Shown piece by piece: positions 23,977 through 32,418 of a stretch of 64,000 nt of DNA; the first letter of the stretch is position 1, and the number at the start of each line of letters is the position of its first letter. The position numbers and the translations under genes are program-made. The notes under the pieces were generated by a model that ran no database searches, was not told the origin of the DNA, and saw only the letters and a program-made list of their open reading frames with translations. The DNA is from CAZFDE01 sp964517795 (GTDB lineage Bacteria; Planctomycetota; Phycisphaerae; Sedimentisphaerales; Anaerobacaceae), in the NCBI GenBank assembly GCA_964517795.1, contig CAZFDE010000007.1, positions 1 through 64,000 of the forward strand, read 5' to 3'.

Positions 23977-24702
23977 ATGTCAAATGTAACACAGATCAGT
24001 CAGAAAATTAACCAGTTGACACGAGAATTCAATATTATCGCGCATAATCTGGCCAATGTGAATACCGTTGGTTACAAACGCCGATTGAATAATTTTTCAA
24101 AAACACTCGAGGCGCAACAGGGAGATTCAAATTCGCAAGACGATCCAATGAAAATCAAACCGGCGATCGATTTTACGCAGGGCAGCTTTGTCCATACCGG
24201 GCGAAAACTGGATTTCGCACTGAGTGGGGCCGGCTTTTTTGTAATCGAAACACCGCAAGGGCCTTTATATACCCGCAAAGGTGCTTTCCAGTTGGATTCG
24301 GAGGGCAAGCTGGTGGATTCGCTCGGGCGGCCGGTGGCCGGCGAATCCGGCCCGATCTCACTGCCGCCGAATGTGAGTTTGCATCAAATCCATGTTACTG
24401 CTGACGGGAAAATCACGGCCGACGGCAGTATGGTCGGCAAATTCAAATTAGTGACCTTTGTGGAGGACCAGGAAAAGATTCAGCCGGTCGGTTTGAATTG
24501 TTTTAAGGTGCCCGAAGGGATAGAGCCGGAGGATGCGGTCAATCTGGTCGTCAAGCAGGGATATCAGGAGTCCTCCAACGTTCATATGATGGAAGAATTG
24601 GTGGATATGATTATGGTGACGCGGTTATACGAATCCAATGTGCAATTTATCACGGCCAAGAAAGATACCTCCAAAAGTCTTCTGAACCTGGCCATGAGTT
24701 AA
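23977..24702 (+). CDS. flgF: FlgF, proximal rod protein
   Basis: The 241-residue protein has the rod/hook N-terminal motif (IIAHNLANVNTVGYKRR, about 21-37), a middle FlgF/FlgG beta domain (KLDFALSGAGFFVIETPQGP) and the C-terminal SNVHMMEELVDMIMVTRLYE. It is placed directly before flgG, the usual flgF-flgG pair. AGGAG lies seven bases before the ATG. FlgF joins the proximal to the distal rod. Confidence 0.9.
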   Translation: MSNVTQISQKINQLTREFNIIAHNLANVNTVGYKRRLNNFSKTLEAQQGDSNSQDDPMKIKPAIDFTQGSFVHTGRKLDFALSGAGFFVIETPQGPLYTRKGAFQLDSEGKLVDSLGRPVAGESGPISLPPNVSLHQIHVTADGKITADGSMVGKFKLVTFVEDQEKIQPVGLNCFKVPEGIEPEDAVNLVVKQGYQESSNVHMMEELVDMIMVTRLYESNVQFITAKKDTSKSLLNLAMS

Positions 24703-24716
24703 AAAGGAGAACGATT

Positions 24717-25508
24717 ATGTTACGTGCTTTTTCGACAGCAGCAACCGGCATGAATGCCCAGCAAATGATGGTCGATGTGACCGCTAATAACCTGGCGAAT
24801 ATCAACACCAACGGCTTCAAACGCAGTCAGGTGGATTTCCAGGATCTGGTTTACATCAAGATGCGGGAATTTGGTGCGGAAGTGTCCAGCGGGAATATCG
24901 GACCGACCGGCTTTGAAACCGGTTCCGGGGTCCGGGCCGCTTCAACGGTTAAGGTGTTCACTGACGGCGAAATGGTAAGCACCAGTCGCCCGCTGGATAT
25001 CGCCATTAACGGCGACGGGTTTCTGCAGGTCTCCATGCCGGGAACCGGTGAAACGCGATATACGCGGGACGGCGCACTGCAGACCAATGTGAACGGTGAA
25101 TTGGTAACAACCACCGGCTATCCCATTGTGCCGGCGATCAACATCCCCGCCGATGCGCTCAACGTCGATATCGGAAAAGACGGCAGTGTCAATGTGGCCA
25201 ATTCATCGGGGACGGTCTCCGTCGTGGGGACGATTCAATTGGCGCGGTTTTCCAACCCGTCGGGTTTGTCCAGCGAAGGGGACAATCTTTATTCTGAAAC
25301 GGAAGCCAGCGGCACGGCCACCGTAGGCAATGCCGGCAGTAACGGATTTGGAATGATCCAGGCCGGGTTTCTGGAAAAATCAAATGTTCAGATGATCAAC
25401 GAACTGGTGAATTTGATCACCGCCCAGCGAGCCTATGAAGTCAGCTCCAGGACCATTCGGGCCGGCGATGAAATGCTTCGAAAAGCGATTCAGATTGCGA
25501 GGTTCTAA
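24717..25508 (+). CDS. flgG: FlgG, distal rod protein
   Basis: At 263 residues it has the family length (260 in Salmonella). It carries DVTANNLANINTNGFKRSQ (about 20-38), the PLDIAINGDGFLQV segment near 95, and the C-terminal SNVQMINELVNLITAQRAYE, all classical FlgG motifs. AAAAGGAG sits six bases before the ATG. FlgG makes the distal rod that crosses the P and L rings. Confidence 0.95.
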   Translation: MLRAFSTAATGMNAQQMMVDVTANNLANINTNGFKRSQVDFQDLVYIKMREFGAEVSSGNIGPTGFETGSGVRAASTVKVFTDGEMVSTSRPLDIAINGDGFLQVSMPGTGETRYTRDGALQTNVNGELVTTTGYPIVPAINIPADALNVDIGKDGSVNVANSSGTVSVVGTIQLARFSNPSGLSSEGDNLYSETEASGTATVGNAGSNGFGMIQAGFLEKSNVQMINELVNLITAQRAYEVSSRTIRAGDEMLRKAIQIARF

Positions 25509-25510
25509 TC

Positions 25511-26476
25511 ATGATGAAACTAATTAAATTCTATCTATTAATTTGCAGTGTATCATTACTGGCGCAGGAACAAACCGCCGATCCGCTTGTCCGGATTCAT
25601 CTGCCCCGGAAAGTAACCGTCCAGACCCCCACACCGACATTGGAACAGATCGGAGTCATCAGTACGAACTCCGATACGACATTGAGAATCAGTCAAATCG
25701 GATTGGGGCGCTTTTCCCAGCCCGGCCAGATGATCACCATCGACCGTAAAACGATCCTCAGCCGGTTGGCCTGTAACGGCTTGAGCATTGAAAATGTAAC
25801 ATTCAGCGGCGCAGACAAAGTTCAGGTCCGGCAAAATTATATACAGGTTCATGCCGACAAGTTGATCGAGACGGCATGCGATTTCTTAAAGCAGCAGATT
25901 AAGGATCCGCACATCCTCGGCTTTGAAGCCATGAATACACCTCGGGATGTAGTTGTCGCGGGTGCAAGCGGACAAATCGAAGTGGTTCCAGAATTGTCAG
26001 ATAAGATCGACAGTGCTCATCCGAAAGTCCGAATCGGCGTATTTGCCGATGGCCAGCGTATCGCCGAGACCGAGATGCACTTTCGCATAAAATACCGAAC
26101 CGTTCGCATCATTGCCTTAAACGATATTGTCAAAGGGACACCCTTCTCAGACCGGAATGTCAAAATTGAAAAGGTCGAGTCACTTCGGCGAAACGATAAC
26201 TTTAAATCACCGTGGGGTTCTATCGCCCAGCGCGATATCAGAAAAGGCGCACAAATCACGGCAGCAATGATGACTGTCCCCCAGCCCAAAGAGATGATCA
26301 AGCGAAACCAAAATGTGATCATCAAAATTGAAACCGGCGGGCTATCCGTAACAGCAGTAGGGCAGGCATTACAGCGAGGTGCTGTCGGTGAACACATCAA
26401 GGTCCGTAATGTGGATTCACAGCGGATCATTTTAACCAAAATCAATACGGATGGAACAGTCGAACCGATTTTTTAA
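25511..26476 (+). CDS. flgA: FlgA, P-ring assembly chaperone
   Basis: The 321-residue protein has an N-terminal signal peptide (about 3-18, cleavage after LLAQ likely). The C-terminal SAF-type region includes LNDIVKGTPFSDRNVKIEK and GGLSVTAVGQALQRGAVGEHIKVRN split by a linker, matching FlgA C-termini. FlgA escorts FlgI in the periplasm. It lies between flgG and flgH-flgI; its ATG is two bases after the flgG stop. Confidence 0.88.
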   Translation: MMKLIKFYLLICSVSLLAQEQTADPLVRIHLPRKVTVQTPTPTLEQIGVISTNSDTTLRISQIGLGRFSQPGQMITIDRKTILSRLACNGLSIENVTFSGADKVQVRQNYIQVHADKLIETACDFLKQQIKDPHILGFEAMNTPRDVVVAGASGQIEVVPELSDKIDSAHPKVRIGVFADGQRIAETEMHFRIKYRTVRIIALNDIVKGTPFSDRNVKIEKVESLRRNDNFKSPWGSIAQRDIRKGAQITAAMMTVPQPKEMIKRNQNVIIKIETGGLSVTAVGQALQRGAVGEHIKVRNVDSQRIILTKINTDGTVEPIF

Positions 26477-26487
26477 GGGGATATTAA

Positions 26488-27120
26488 ATGAACAAGAAAA
26501 CAATAGTATATTCTGTGCTGACAATCGTGATCGGTATCACGATCGTATCGCCATGTTCGGGCGGATCAATATGGGCCAAACGCGATAAAGATATGCCGCG
26601 ATTATATGCCGACGACAGTGCCCGTAAGATCGGCGATGTCCTCACAATCGTCGTCTCCGAAGACAGTAAGGTGGATAACAAAGCCAAAAGGGACTTAAAA
26701 AAAGAATCCAGTCGATCGGCATCATTCGATGGGAGTGTTGGATTTACCACCCCCGGCCACAATATTCTGCCGCGGGTACCAGGTTTCACCATGGATGCTG
26801 AATCGGATAGTGAACTCAAAGGCAAAGCCGATTACAAAGACGAACGCAGTTTTGTGGATCGAATCACGGTCATGGTCGAAGATGTGCTGCCCAACGGCAA
26901 TCTGGTGGTAATCGGCACCCGCCATCGTGATATCGCCGGCGATAAACAAGTGATTCAGGCCAGTGGGATCGTTCGGCCCAGTGATATTGCTTATGACAAT
27001 ACCATCAAATCGGAACAGGTCGCCAATTTTCGGATCCTTACGAAAAACAGCGGTGTCTCCGAACCTTATAGCCGACAAGGCTGGCTGGCCAGGCTGTTCG
27101 ACTTGCTTTCTCCATTTTAA
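26488..27120 (+). CDS. flgH: FlgH, L-ring protein
   Basis: The 210-residue protein has an N-terminal signal sequence, SIWAKRDKDMPRLYADDSAR, KIGDVLTIVVSEDSKV, and the C-terminal VQASGIVRPSDIA-like region (VIQASGIVRPSDIAYDNTI), all FlgH marks. The usual lipobox is poor: the Cys near residue 23 is preceded by Pro (VSPC), so lipidation is doubtful. FlgH forms the ring in the outer membrane, so its presence shows a diderm cell. AAGGGG lies before the ATG. Confidence 0.92.
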   Translation: MNKKTIVYSVLTIVIGITIVSPCSGGSIWAKRDKDMPRLYADDSARKIGDVLTIVVSEDSKVDNKAKRDLKKESSRSASFDGSVGFTTPGHNILPRVPGFTMDAESDSELKGKADYKDERSFVDRITVMVEDVLPNGNLVVIGTRHRDIAGDKQVIQASGIVRPSDIAYDNTIKSEQVANFRILTKNSGVSEPYSRQGWLARLFDLLSPF

Positions 27121-27131
27121 TGTGAAGGTAT

Positions 27132-28244
27132 ATGATGAAAACGAAATTATATGTATTGATGATAGTAATCCTTTTGCTTGTGATGCCCATTGTTCGGGCC
27201 GAACGCGTCAAAGATATTGTCGATCTCAAAGGTGTGCGCGGTAACCCGCTGGTCGGGATCGGCCTGATCATCGGATTGGCGGATACCGGCGATTCGACAT
27301 TGCCCTCACAGCAGGTGCTGGCCAGTATCTTGCGCGACGCGGGTATTATTGTCTCTCCGGATGACCTTTCCGGCGGGAATATCGCTATTGTCATGGTTAC
27401 CGCCCAATTAGGGCCGTTCGATCGGGAAGGAACCTATATCGATGTGGATGTCTCATCGATCGGCGATGCCGAAAGCTTGCAGGGCGGGATGCTGCTGCCG
27501 ACACCCTTGAAAGGTCTGGATGGACAGGTTTATGCTGTTGCTCAAGGGTCGGTATTTATTGGCGGATGGGTGGCTTCGGGCAATCAAGCCTCGATCAGCA
27601 AGAACCATCAAACCATCGGCCGCATCCCGGCCGGGGCGATTGTCGAGCAGGAAGAAATATCGACTTTTTACGAGTATATCGGCGATCAGCGATATGTAAC
27701 CCTGAATTTGCGGAATAACGATTTTTCGACCGCCCGCCGAATTGAACAAGCGATTGAAACCATCTATCCCGATTCAACGTCGGTCATCGATGCCGGAACG
27801 ATCCGCGTTCAGGTGCCGTCCGAGTTGGAACATGCTCGCATTGCTGCGTTTGTCGATGATATTACCGCGCTGCAGGTCAAGGTCGATACACCCGCGGTGG
27901 TGGTAATCAATGAACGGACCGGAACGATTGTGGTGGGCGAAAAAGTCGGCATCTCCGAAGTTGCAATCTCGCAGGGTAGCCTGGTCGTCAAAGTGAAGGA
28001 AACCCAGATCGTTTCCCAGCCGAACACGCCATTTACCGATGGGGCGACCACCGAAAAAGTGCCGGAAACGCTCATCGGTGTTGAAGAGCAGCCCGGATAT
28101 CTCGTTCCGGTGCCCCGCGTTGTGACCGTTTCCGAGTTGGCGAAAACGCTCAATGCGATCGGGGCAACCCCCCGTGACTTAATTGCCATATTCAATGCCC
28201 TCAAAAAGGCCGGCGCACTGCAGGCCAAACTGGAGATCATGTAG
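27132..28244 (+). CDS. flgI: FlgI, P-ring protein
   Basis: The 370-residue protein has a signal peptide (about 1-22) followed by RVKDIVDLKGVRGNPLVGIG, the FlgI N-terminus, plus GGTLLLTPLKG-like MLLPTPLKGLDGQVYAVAQG and the C-terminal VSELAKTLNAIGATPRDLIA. The length matches the family (365). FlgI makes the peptidoglycan-level bushing around the rod. GAAGG precedes the ATG. Confidence 0.95.
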   Translation: MMKTKLYVLMIVILLLVMPIVRAERVKDIVDLKGVRGNPLVGIGLIIGLADTGDSTLPSQQVLASILRDAGIIVSPDDLSGGNIAIVMVTAQLGPFDREGTYIDVDVSSIGDAESLQGGMLLPTPLKGLDGQVYAVAQGSVFIGGWVASGNQASISKNHQTIGRIPAGAIVEQEEISTFYEYIGDQRYVTLNLRNNDFSTARRIEQAIETIYPDSTSVIDAGTIRVQVPSELEHARIAAFVDDITALQVKVDTPAVVVINERTGTIVVGEKVGISEVAISQGSLVVKVKETQIVSQPNTPFTDGATTEKVPETLIGVEEQPGYLVPVPRVVTVSELAKTLNAIGATPRDLIAIFNALKKAGALQAKLEIM

Positions 28245-28253
28245 GAGGTAATG

Positions 28254-28583
28254 ATGGATAATTCAATACTAATAATCCCGCCGGCCAACGAAGCGGCCTC
28301 CATACCGGATCGCACGGTTGCTCCGGGTCGGGAAGAAAAAATGGCCAAGGAATTCGAAGCGGTTCTGCTCGACCGGATACTGCAAAACATGAAGAAAACG
28401 ATCGGCCAATGGGGATTTGAAAAAGACGGCGCCACCCGTCAGGCGGAAGGGCTGTTCTGGCTGTACCTGGCCAAAGATCTGTCGAATCAGGGCGGATTGG
28501 GCATATGGAAAGATATTTACCAATTCTGTAAGCAACGCCGGTCCCCAAACGGTACTGAATCATTGTTGGATGATACATTATGA
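28254..28583 (+). CDS. flgJ: FlgJ-type rod-binding protein without a muramidase domain
   Basis: The 109-residue protein corresponds to only the N-terminal rod-binding half of Salmonella FlgJ: MAKEFEAVLLDRILQNMKKT, then EGLFWLYLAKDLSNQGGLGI. No C-terminal glycosidase domain is present, as in many non-gammaproteobacteria, so another enzyme must open the wall. ATG 28254 is preferred to 28251 because AGGAGG (28243-28248) is five bases from it and only two from the other. It overlaps flgN by 4 bp (ATGA). Confidence 0.85.
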   Translation: MDNSILIIPPANEAASIPDRTVAPGREEKMAKEFEAVLLDRILQNMKKTIGQWGFEKDGATRQAEGLFWLYLAKDLSNQGGLGIWKDIYQFCKQRRSPNGTESLLDDTL

Positions 28584-29098
28584 AAATCAACACCCGGATT
28601 TGCCAAAAAATCGATGCGTTTTTGGATGTGCTTGAACGGGAAGTTCAACAGTTAAACGAAAATCTATCACTGCTCGATCAACTGCGCGCATGCGTTATCA
28701 AGCAGCAGGAACAGCCCCTGGTGCAACTGCTCGAAGAGATAAAAATAAAATCCCAGCAATACCCGTCTCATCAGCAGCATCGCGATCATGTTCGTCAGGA
28801 TCTGGCTGATACGCTGGGCTGGGAATTGTCGAATGTGACATTAACACGGCTGGAAGGGCTTTGTGAGAGTGACCGAAAGAAAAATGCAATGAAACTGAAA
28901 ACCGAATTAACGGCATTAACGCAGCAGTTTAAAGCCCAATATGCAGCGACTGCGGCACTGCTTGAGGATTGTGCGACATTTAACCGCCGACTGCTGCAAA
29001 ATATCTTTCAGGATCGAACGGCATCGACGGTGACCTACGGTCCGGCGGGATTGGTCAGTCGCCATGTGCAGCGTGATTTAATGAGTATTAAGTATTAG
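28580..29098 (+). CDS. flgN: FlgN, export chaperone for FlgK and FlgL
   Basis: The 172-residue all-helical protein has FlgN layout: LERVEQ-type N-terminal helix (VLEREVQQLNENLSLLDQLR), a central helix, and a C-terminal substrate-binding helix with the NRRLLQNIFQ stretch. It lies directly upstream of flgK-flgL, its usual clients, and overlaps flgJ by 4 bp. Confidence 0.82.
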   Translation: MKINTRICQKIDAFLDVLEREVQQLNENLSLLDQLRACVIKQQEQPLVQLLEEIKIKSQQYPSHQQHRDHVRQDLADTLGWELSNVTLTRLEGLCESDRKKNAMKLKTELTALTQQFKAQYAATAALLEDCATFNRRLLQNIFQDRTASTVTYGPAGLVSRHVQRDLMSIKY

Positions 29099-29106
29099 GT
29101 ATTATC

Positions 29107-31062
29107 ATGTCAAACTTCGATATCGGGATCAGTGGGCTTCAGGCCGCCCAGCGGGCGATTGATATCATTGGCAATAATATCGCCAACGCGGCCACGGAGG
29201 GCTACCATCGCCAGCGCGTTGACTTTAGTGGCGCGTATGCGGTCCAGGATGGCTCGCAACTGATCGGCGGCGGCGTGGACATCGAGGGGGTGACCCGACT
29301 GATGGATTCGCTGCTGGAACAGGAAATCCTGACACAGAAATCGTTATTGAAACAAACCGAATCCGAGGCCCGGACGATCGAAACCATTGAGAACGCCATG
29401 GCGGAATTTGGTTCTGAACAAGGGGGCTTGAATGCCGCGATCGATCATTTCTTCAATGCGCTGCATGACCTCAGTGCCCATCCATCCGATATGATATGGC
29501 AAAGCCAGGCCGTCAGTAACGCCCAGGCCATGGCGACGGAGTTCAGGACACTGGATCAATTTCTAACGAATCTCAAAACCAATATCGAACTGGAAACTCA
29601 GACGACGGTATCGTATATCAACACACTGGCCGGTCAGATCGCCACCCTGAATGATAATATTCAACGTATCGCGATCAGCGGCGCTGAGGCCAACAATCTC
29701 AAAGACCAGCGCGATCAGCAAATTCAGGAACTGGCGGAACTGATCGGCTTGGAGACACAAAGCCGCCCATACGGTGTTGTCGATGTGACCGTTTCCGGAA
29801 TTCCGTTAGTCTCCGGCGCAACCAGTATGTCCCTGCAGGCCGGTTACAACGATGCAAGTCAATACGGCATATCCGTACAGTCCTCCACAACCTATATGAC
29901 CAATATACAGGGCGGCAAGATCGGCGCATTATTGACATTGAAGAATCAAACGGTGGCCGACCTGCATACGAACCTCAATTCGTTGGCACAAACCATTATC
30001 AACGAGATCAATGCGTATCATGTGCAATCGGTCGGCCCCTCGGGTGCATTCAGTCAACTCACCGGCCGGATTATGAGCGAACAGACCCTCGCCAATATCA
30101 GCGATGTGACCGATGGATCAATCTACATCCGTCTAACGAATACCGGTACCGGTGAAATCACACGTCATCAAATTACCGTGGATCAATCGACCGATATGCT
30201 TTCAACCATCGCGGCCAAAATAAACGCGATCAGCGGATTAAATTCTTCGGTTGCAGCCTCAAAACTGAATATCTCGGCCGACGCCGGCTATACATTTGAT
30301 TTTTCGCCCGCGGTCTTATCCGAACCGACCAGTACGAGTTTCAGCGAGGCCTCGCCGCCGACGATAACGCTCTTGGGTATTTATACCGGTTCCACCAACC
30401 AGACGCTGACGGCTGCGGTCTCCGGTTCCGGCCAGGTTGGCAACGGCACGTTGCAAATTACCGTAACCGATGGCGCAGGACAATCGATCGGTACGTTTGA
30501 TATTGGAAGCGGCTATGCCGCCGGGGATACCCTGAAGCTTGATAACGGTATTTCCATCGCGGTCGGTGTGGGTGACCTCGCCGATGGTGATACATTTGAG
30601 ATTGATGTTTTCGCCAACACCGATACGTCGGGCTTGTTGGCACACGCCGGGCTTAATACTTTTTTCAGCGGGACCGGATCAAGTGATATCGATGTGGCCT
30701 CGGCGATTGTCGCAAATCCCGCCCGAATTGGTTCGGCGATCGGGCCGGATATGACGGATAACAAAAATATTCTCAGAATGGCGCAGTTCAAAGATCAGGC
30801 GGTGATCAACAATCTGACCTGCGGGCAGTTTTATCGGCAAATGATCACCGATACCGCGCAGCAGCTTTCGGTCAAAAGATTAAGGCAGGATAATCTCGAA
30901 GTGATGATTCAAAATCTTACCAATCGCCAAAATCAGATCAGCGGTGTCGATATTAACGAAGAAGCGGCCCAGCTGCTTGTTTTTGAGCAAATGTTTCAGG
31001 CAATGGCAAAATATATGACAACGGTCAATATGACAATGATGTCGGTGATGCAAATAATATAA
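29107..31062 (+). CDS. flgK: FlgK, hook-filament junction protein 1 (HAP1)
   Basis: The 651-residue protein has the N-terminal IDIIGNNIANAATEGYHRQR motif, the long helical D1 (HFFNALHDLSAHPSD), a large Ser/Thr/Gly-rich centre, and the C-terminal GVDINEEAAQLLVFEQMFQA, the HAP1 hallmark. It is longer than Salmonella FlgK (about 550), with extra beta material at about 320-510. It joins the hook to FlgL. Confidence 0.94.
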   Translation: MSNFDIGISGLQAAQRAIDIIGNNIANAATEGYHRQRVDFSGAYAVQDGSQLIGGGVDIEGVTRLMDSLLEQEILTQKSLLKQTESEARTIETIENAMAEFGSEQGGLNAAIDHFFNALHDLSAHPSDMIWQSQAVSNAQAMATEFRTLDQFLTNLKTNIELETQTTVSYINTLAGQIATLNDNIQRIAISGAEANNLKDQRDQQIQELAELIGLETQSRPYGVVDVTVSGIPLVSGATSMSLQAGYNDASQYGISVQSSTTYMTNIQGGKIGALLTLKNQTVADLHTNLNSLAQTIINEINAYHVQSVGPSGAFSQLTGRIMSEQTLANISDVTDGSIYIRLTNTGTGEITRHQITVDQSTDMLSTIAAKINAISGLNSSVAASKLNISADAGYTFDFSPAVLSEPTSTSFSEASPPTITLLGIYTGSTNQTLTAAVSGSGQVGNGTLQITVTDGAGQSIGTFDIGSGYAAGDTLKLDNGISIAVGVGDLADGDTFEIDVFANTDTSGLLAHAGLNTFFSGTGSSDIDVASAIVANPARIGSAIGPDMTDNKNILRMAQFKDQAVINNLTCGQFYRQMITDTAQQLSVKRLRQDNLEVMIQNLTNRQNQISGVDINEEAAQLLVFEQMFQAMAKYMTTVNMTMMSVMQII

Positions 31063-31071
31063 GGATCCCTT

Positions 31072-32256
31072 ATGAGCGGTCTATTAAATAATATATATAA
31101 CAATGTGAATTTTTCGCTGCATTTGCATTCGCAAGCCTTATACCGGCTTCAGGAACAAGTCTCCACCGGATCGCGGTTGAATCATGCTTCTGACGATCCA
31201 TCTGCGGCTTATCGTGTACTGACGCTGGAATCCCAATTTCGCGGGACAGAAAATTACATGAACAACGTTTCCCAGTTAAGCGATACGCTGGAGATAACAT
31301 CTTCGCTGATGAACGACATGATATCGGTCATTGGGGATAAAAAGGTGCATTTGACGCAGATCGTTAGCGGAACGTATGATCAGCAGGGCAGAGACCGTGT
31401 GGCCGAGGAGGTCGATGACGCCATTGAACATCTGCTTTCGTTGGCCAATACCCGTCATTTGAACCAATATCTGTTTGGCGGCTCAGACACCCAAAATGCG
31501 CCGTATGTTGCCCAGCGGACGAATGGTCAGATCACATCGGTGACCTACGCCGGCAGTATGCAGCAGCAGAAGATCGAAGTTACCTCCGGCATTCAAACAG
31601 AGGCTTTTTATGTTGGTGAGAATCTGTTCACCGCGAAAAATCGACAGGATCCTGTCTTTCTGGGCGATACCGGCGCCGCGACTGGATCGGGCACCTCGAA
31701 TGTTTCGGGCGATGTTTGGCTTCAGGTTACCCATGACGGCAGCAATTACAAGCTCTCGATTGATAACGGCCAGACCCAGACCACCGTCCCGGCCTCGGGA
31801 GATGTCAGTAATATCAAAGTGACTAACGCCGCCGGACAGGTGCTCTATGTTGATGCCGCCAATATCAGTGCCACCGGCACGGAATTGGTGCGAATACCCG
31901 GAACATACGCGATGTTTGATACCCTTATCAGTATCCGCGATATGCTCAAGAACGAAATCGGCCTGACGGAGGCCGAATTTGCCAAATATCGGACATATGC
32001 CATGGCATCGCTGTCCGAAGTCGAAAATCAGCTTGTCGAAAAACAGGTATCTATCGGCTCGAAGATCGGGTTTCTTGAAAAGATCAATTCGACCATGGAG
32101 AATATCCAATTCAATACCGAAAGTGAAAAAACGAGTATCGAACAGGCCGATATCGCACAGATCGCTTTGGATATTTCCCGGCGTGAAGTGCTTTATCAAA
32201 TGTCGCTCTCGGTGGCGGGCAAGCTAATGAGCATGTCATTGTTGGATTTCATCTAA
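31072..32256 (+). CDS. flgL: FlgL, hook-filament junction protein 3 (HAP3)
   Basis: The 394-residue flagellin-like protein has the N-terminal LQEQVSTGSRLNHASDDPSA (about 25-45), the HLNQYLFGGSDTQNAPY segment near 140, and a C-terminal helix ending in YQMSLSVAGKLMSMSLLDFI. It is last in the flgD operon; a hairpin and a new sigma54 promoter follow within 130 bp. Confidence 0.94.
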   Translation: MSGLLNNIYNNVNFSLHLHSQALYRLQEQVSTGSRLNHASDDPSAAYRVLTLESQFRGTENYMNNVSQLSDTLEITSSLMNDMISVIGDKKVHLTQIVSGTYDQQGRDRVAEEVDDAIEHLLSLANTRHLNQYLFGGSDTQNAPYVAQRTNGQITSVTYAGSMQQQKIEVTSGIQTEAFYVGENLFTAKNRQDPVFLGDTGAATGSGTSNVSGDVWLQVTHDGSNYKLSIDNGQTQTTVPASGDVSNIKVTNAAGQVLYVDAANISATGTELVRIPGTYAMFDTLISIRDMLKNEIGLTEAEFAKYRTYAMASLSEVENQLVEKQVSIGSKIGFLEKINSTMENIQFNTESEKTSIEQADIAQIALDISRREVLYQMSLSVAGKLMSMSLLDFI

Positions 32257-32341
32257 ATGCATGATAATCGGTGTGTACGATATTTATACAACATGTTTTC
32301 CGTACGGGGGTTAACGAACTGAAAAAAGCTTTTCAAACCAC

Positions 32342-32357
32342 TGGTATGGAATTTGCA
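32342..32357 (+). promoter_or_regulatory. Sigma54 promoter of the second glycosylation island
   Basis: TGGTATGGAATTTGCA keeps GG and GC ten bases apart and the TTGCA of the -12 element; two C-to-T changes affect the -24 flank. The predicted start is near 32368, 51 bases before the ATG at 32419. This would place the glycosylation and fliD genes under sigma54 control. Confidence 0.7.
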
Positions 32358-32367
32358 CATCACTATT

Positions 32368-32389
32368 AAACTCCCCGATGGGGGTTTTT
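32368..32389 (+). terminator. GC hairpin with T run between flgL and the glycosylation island
   Basis: AAACTCCCC, a 3-base loop, GGGGGTTTTT: a compact hairpin followed by T residues, 111 bp after the flgL stop. It looks like the terminator of the flgD-flgL operon. It begins exactly where the sigma54 promoter at 32342 should start its transcript, so it could also be a 5' end structure. Confidence 0.55.
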
Positions 32390-32418
32390 GTTCAATAGGT
32401 TTAAAGAAGGAGAATCGG

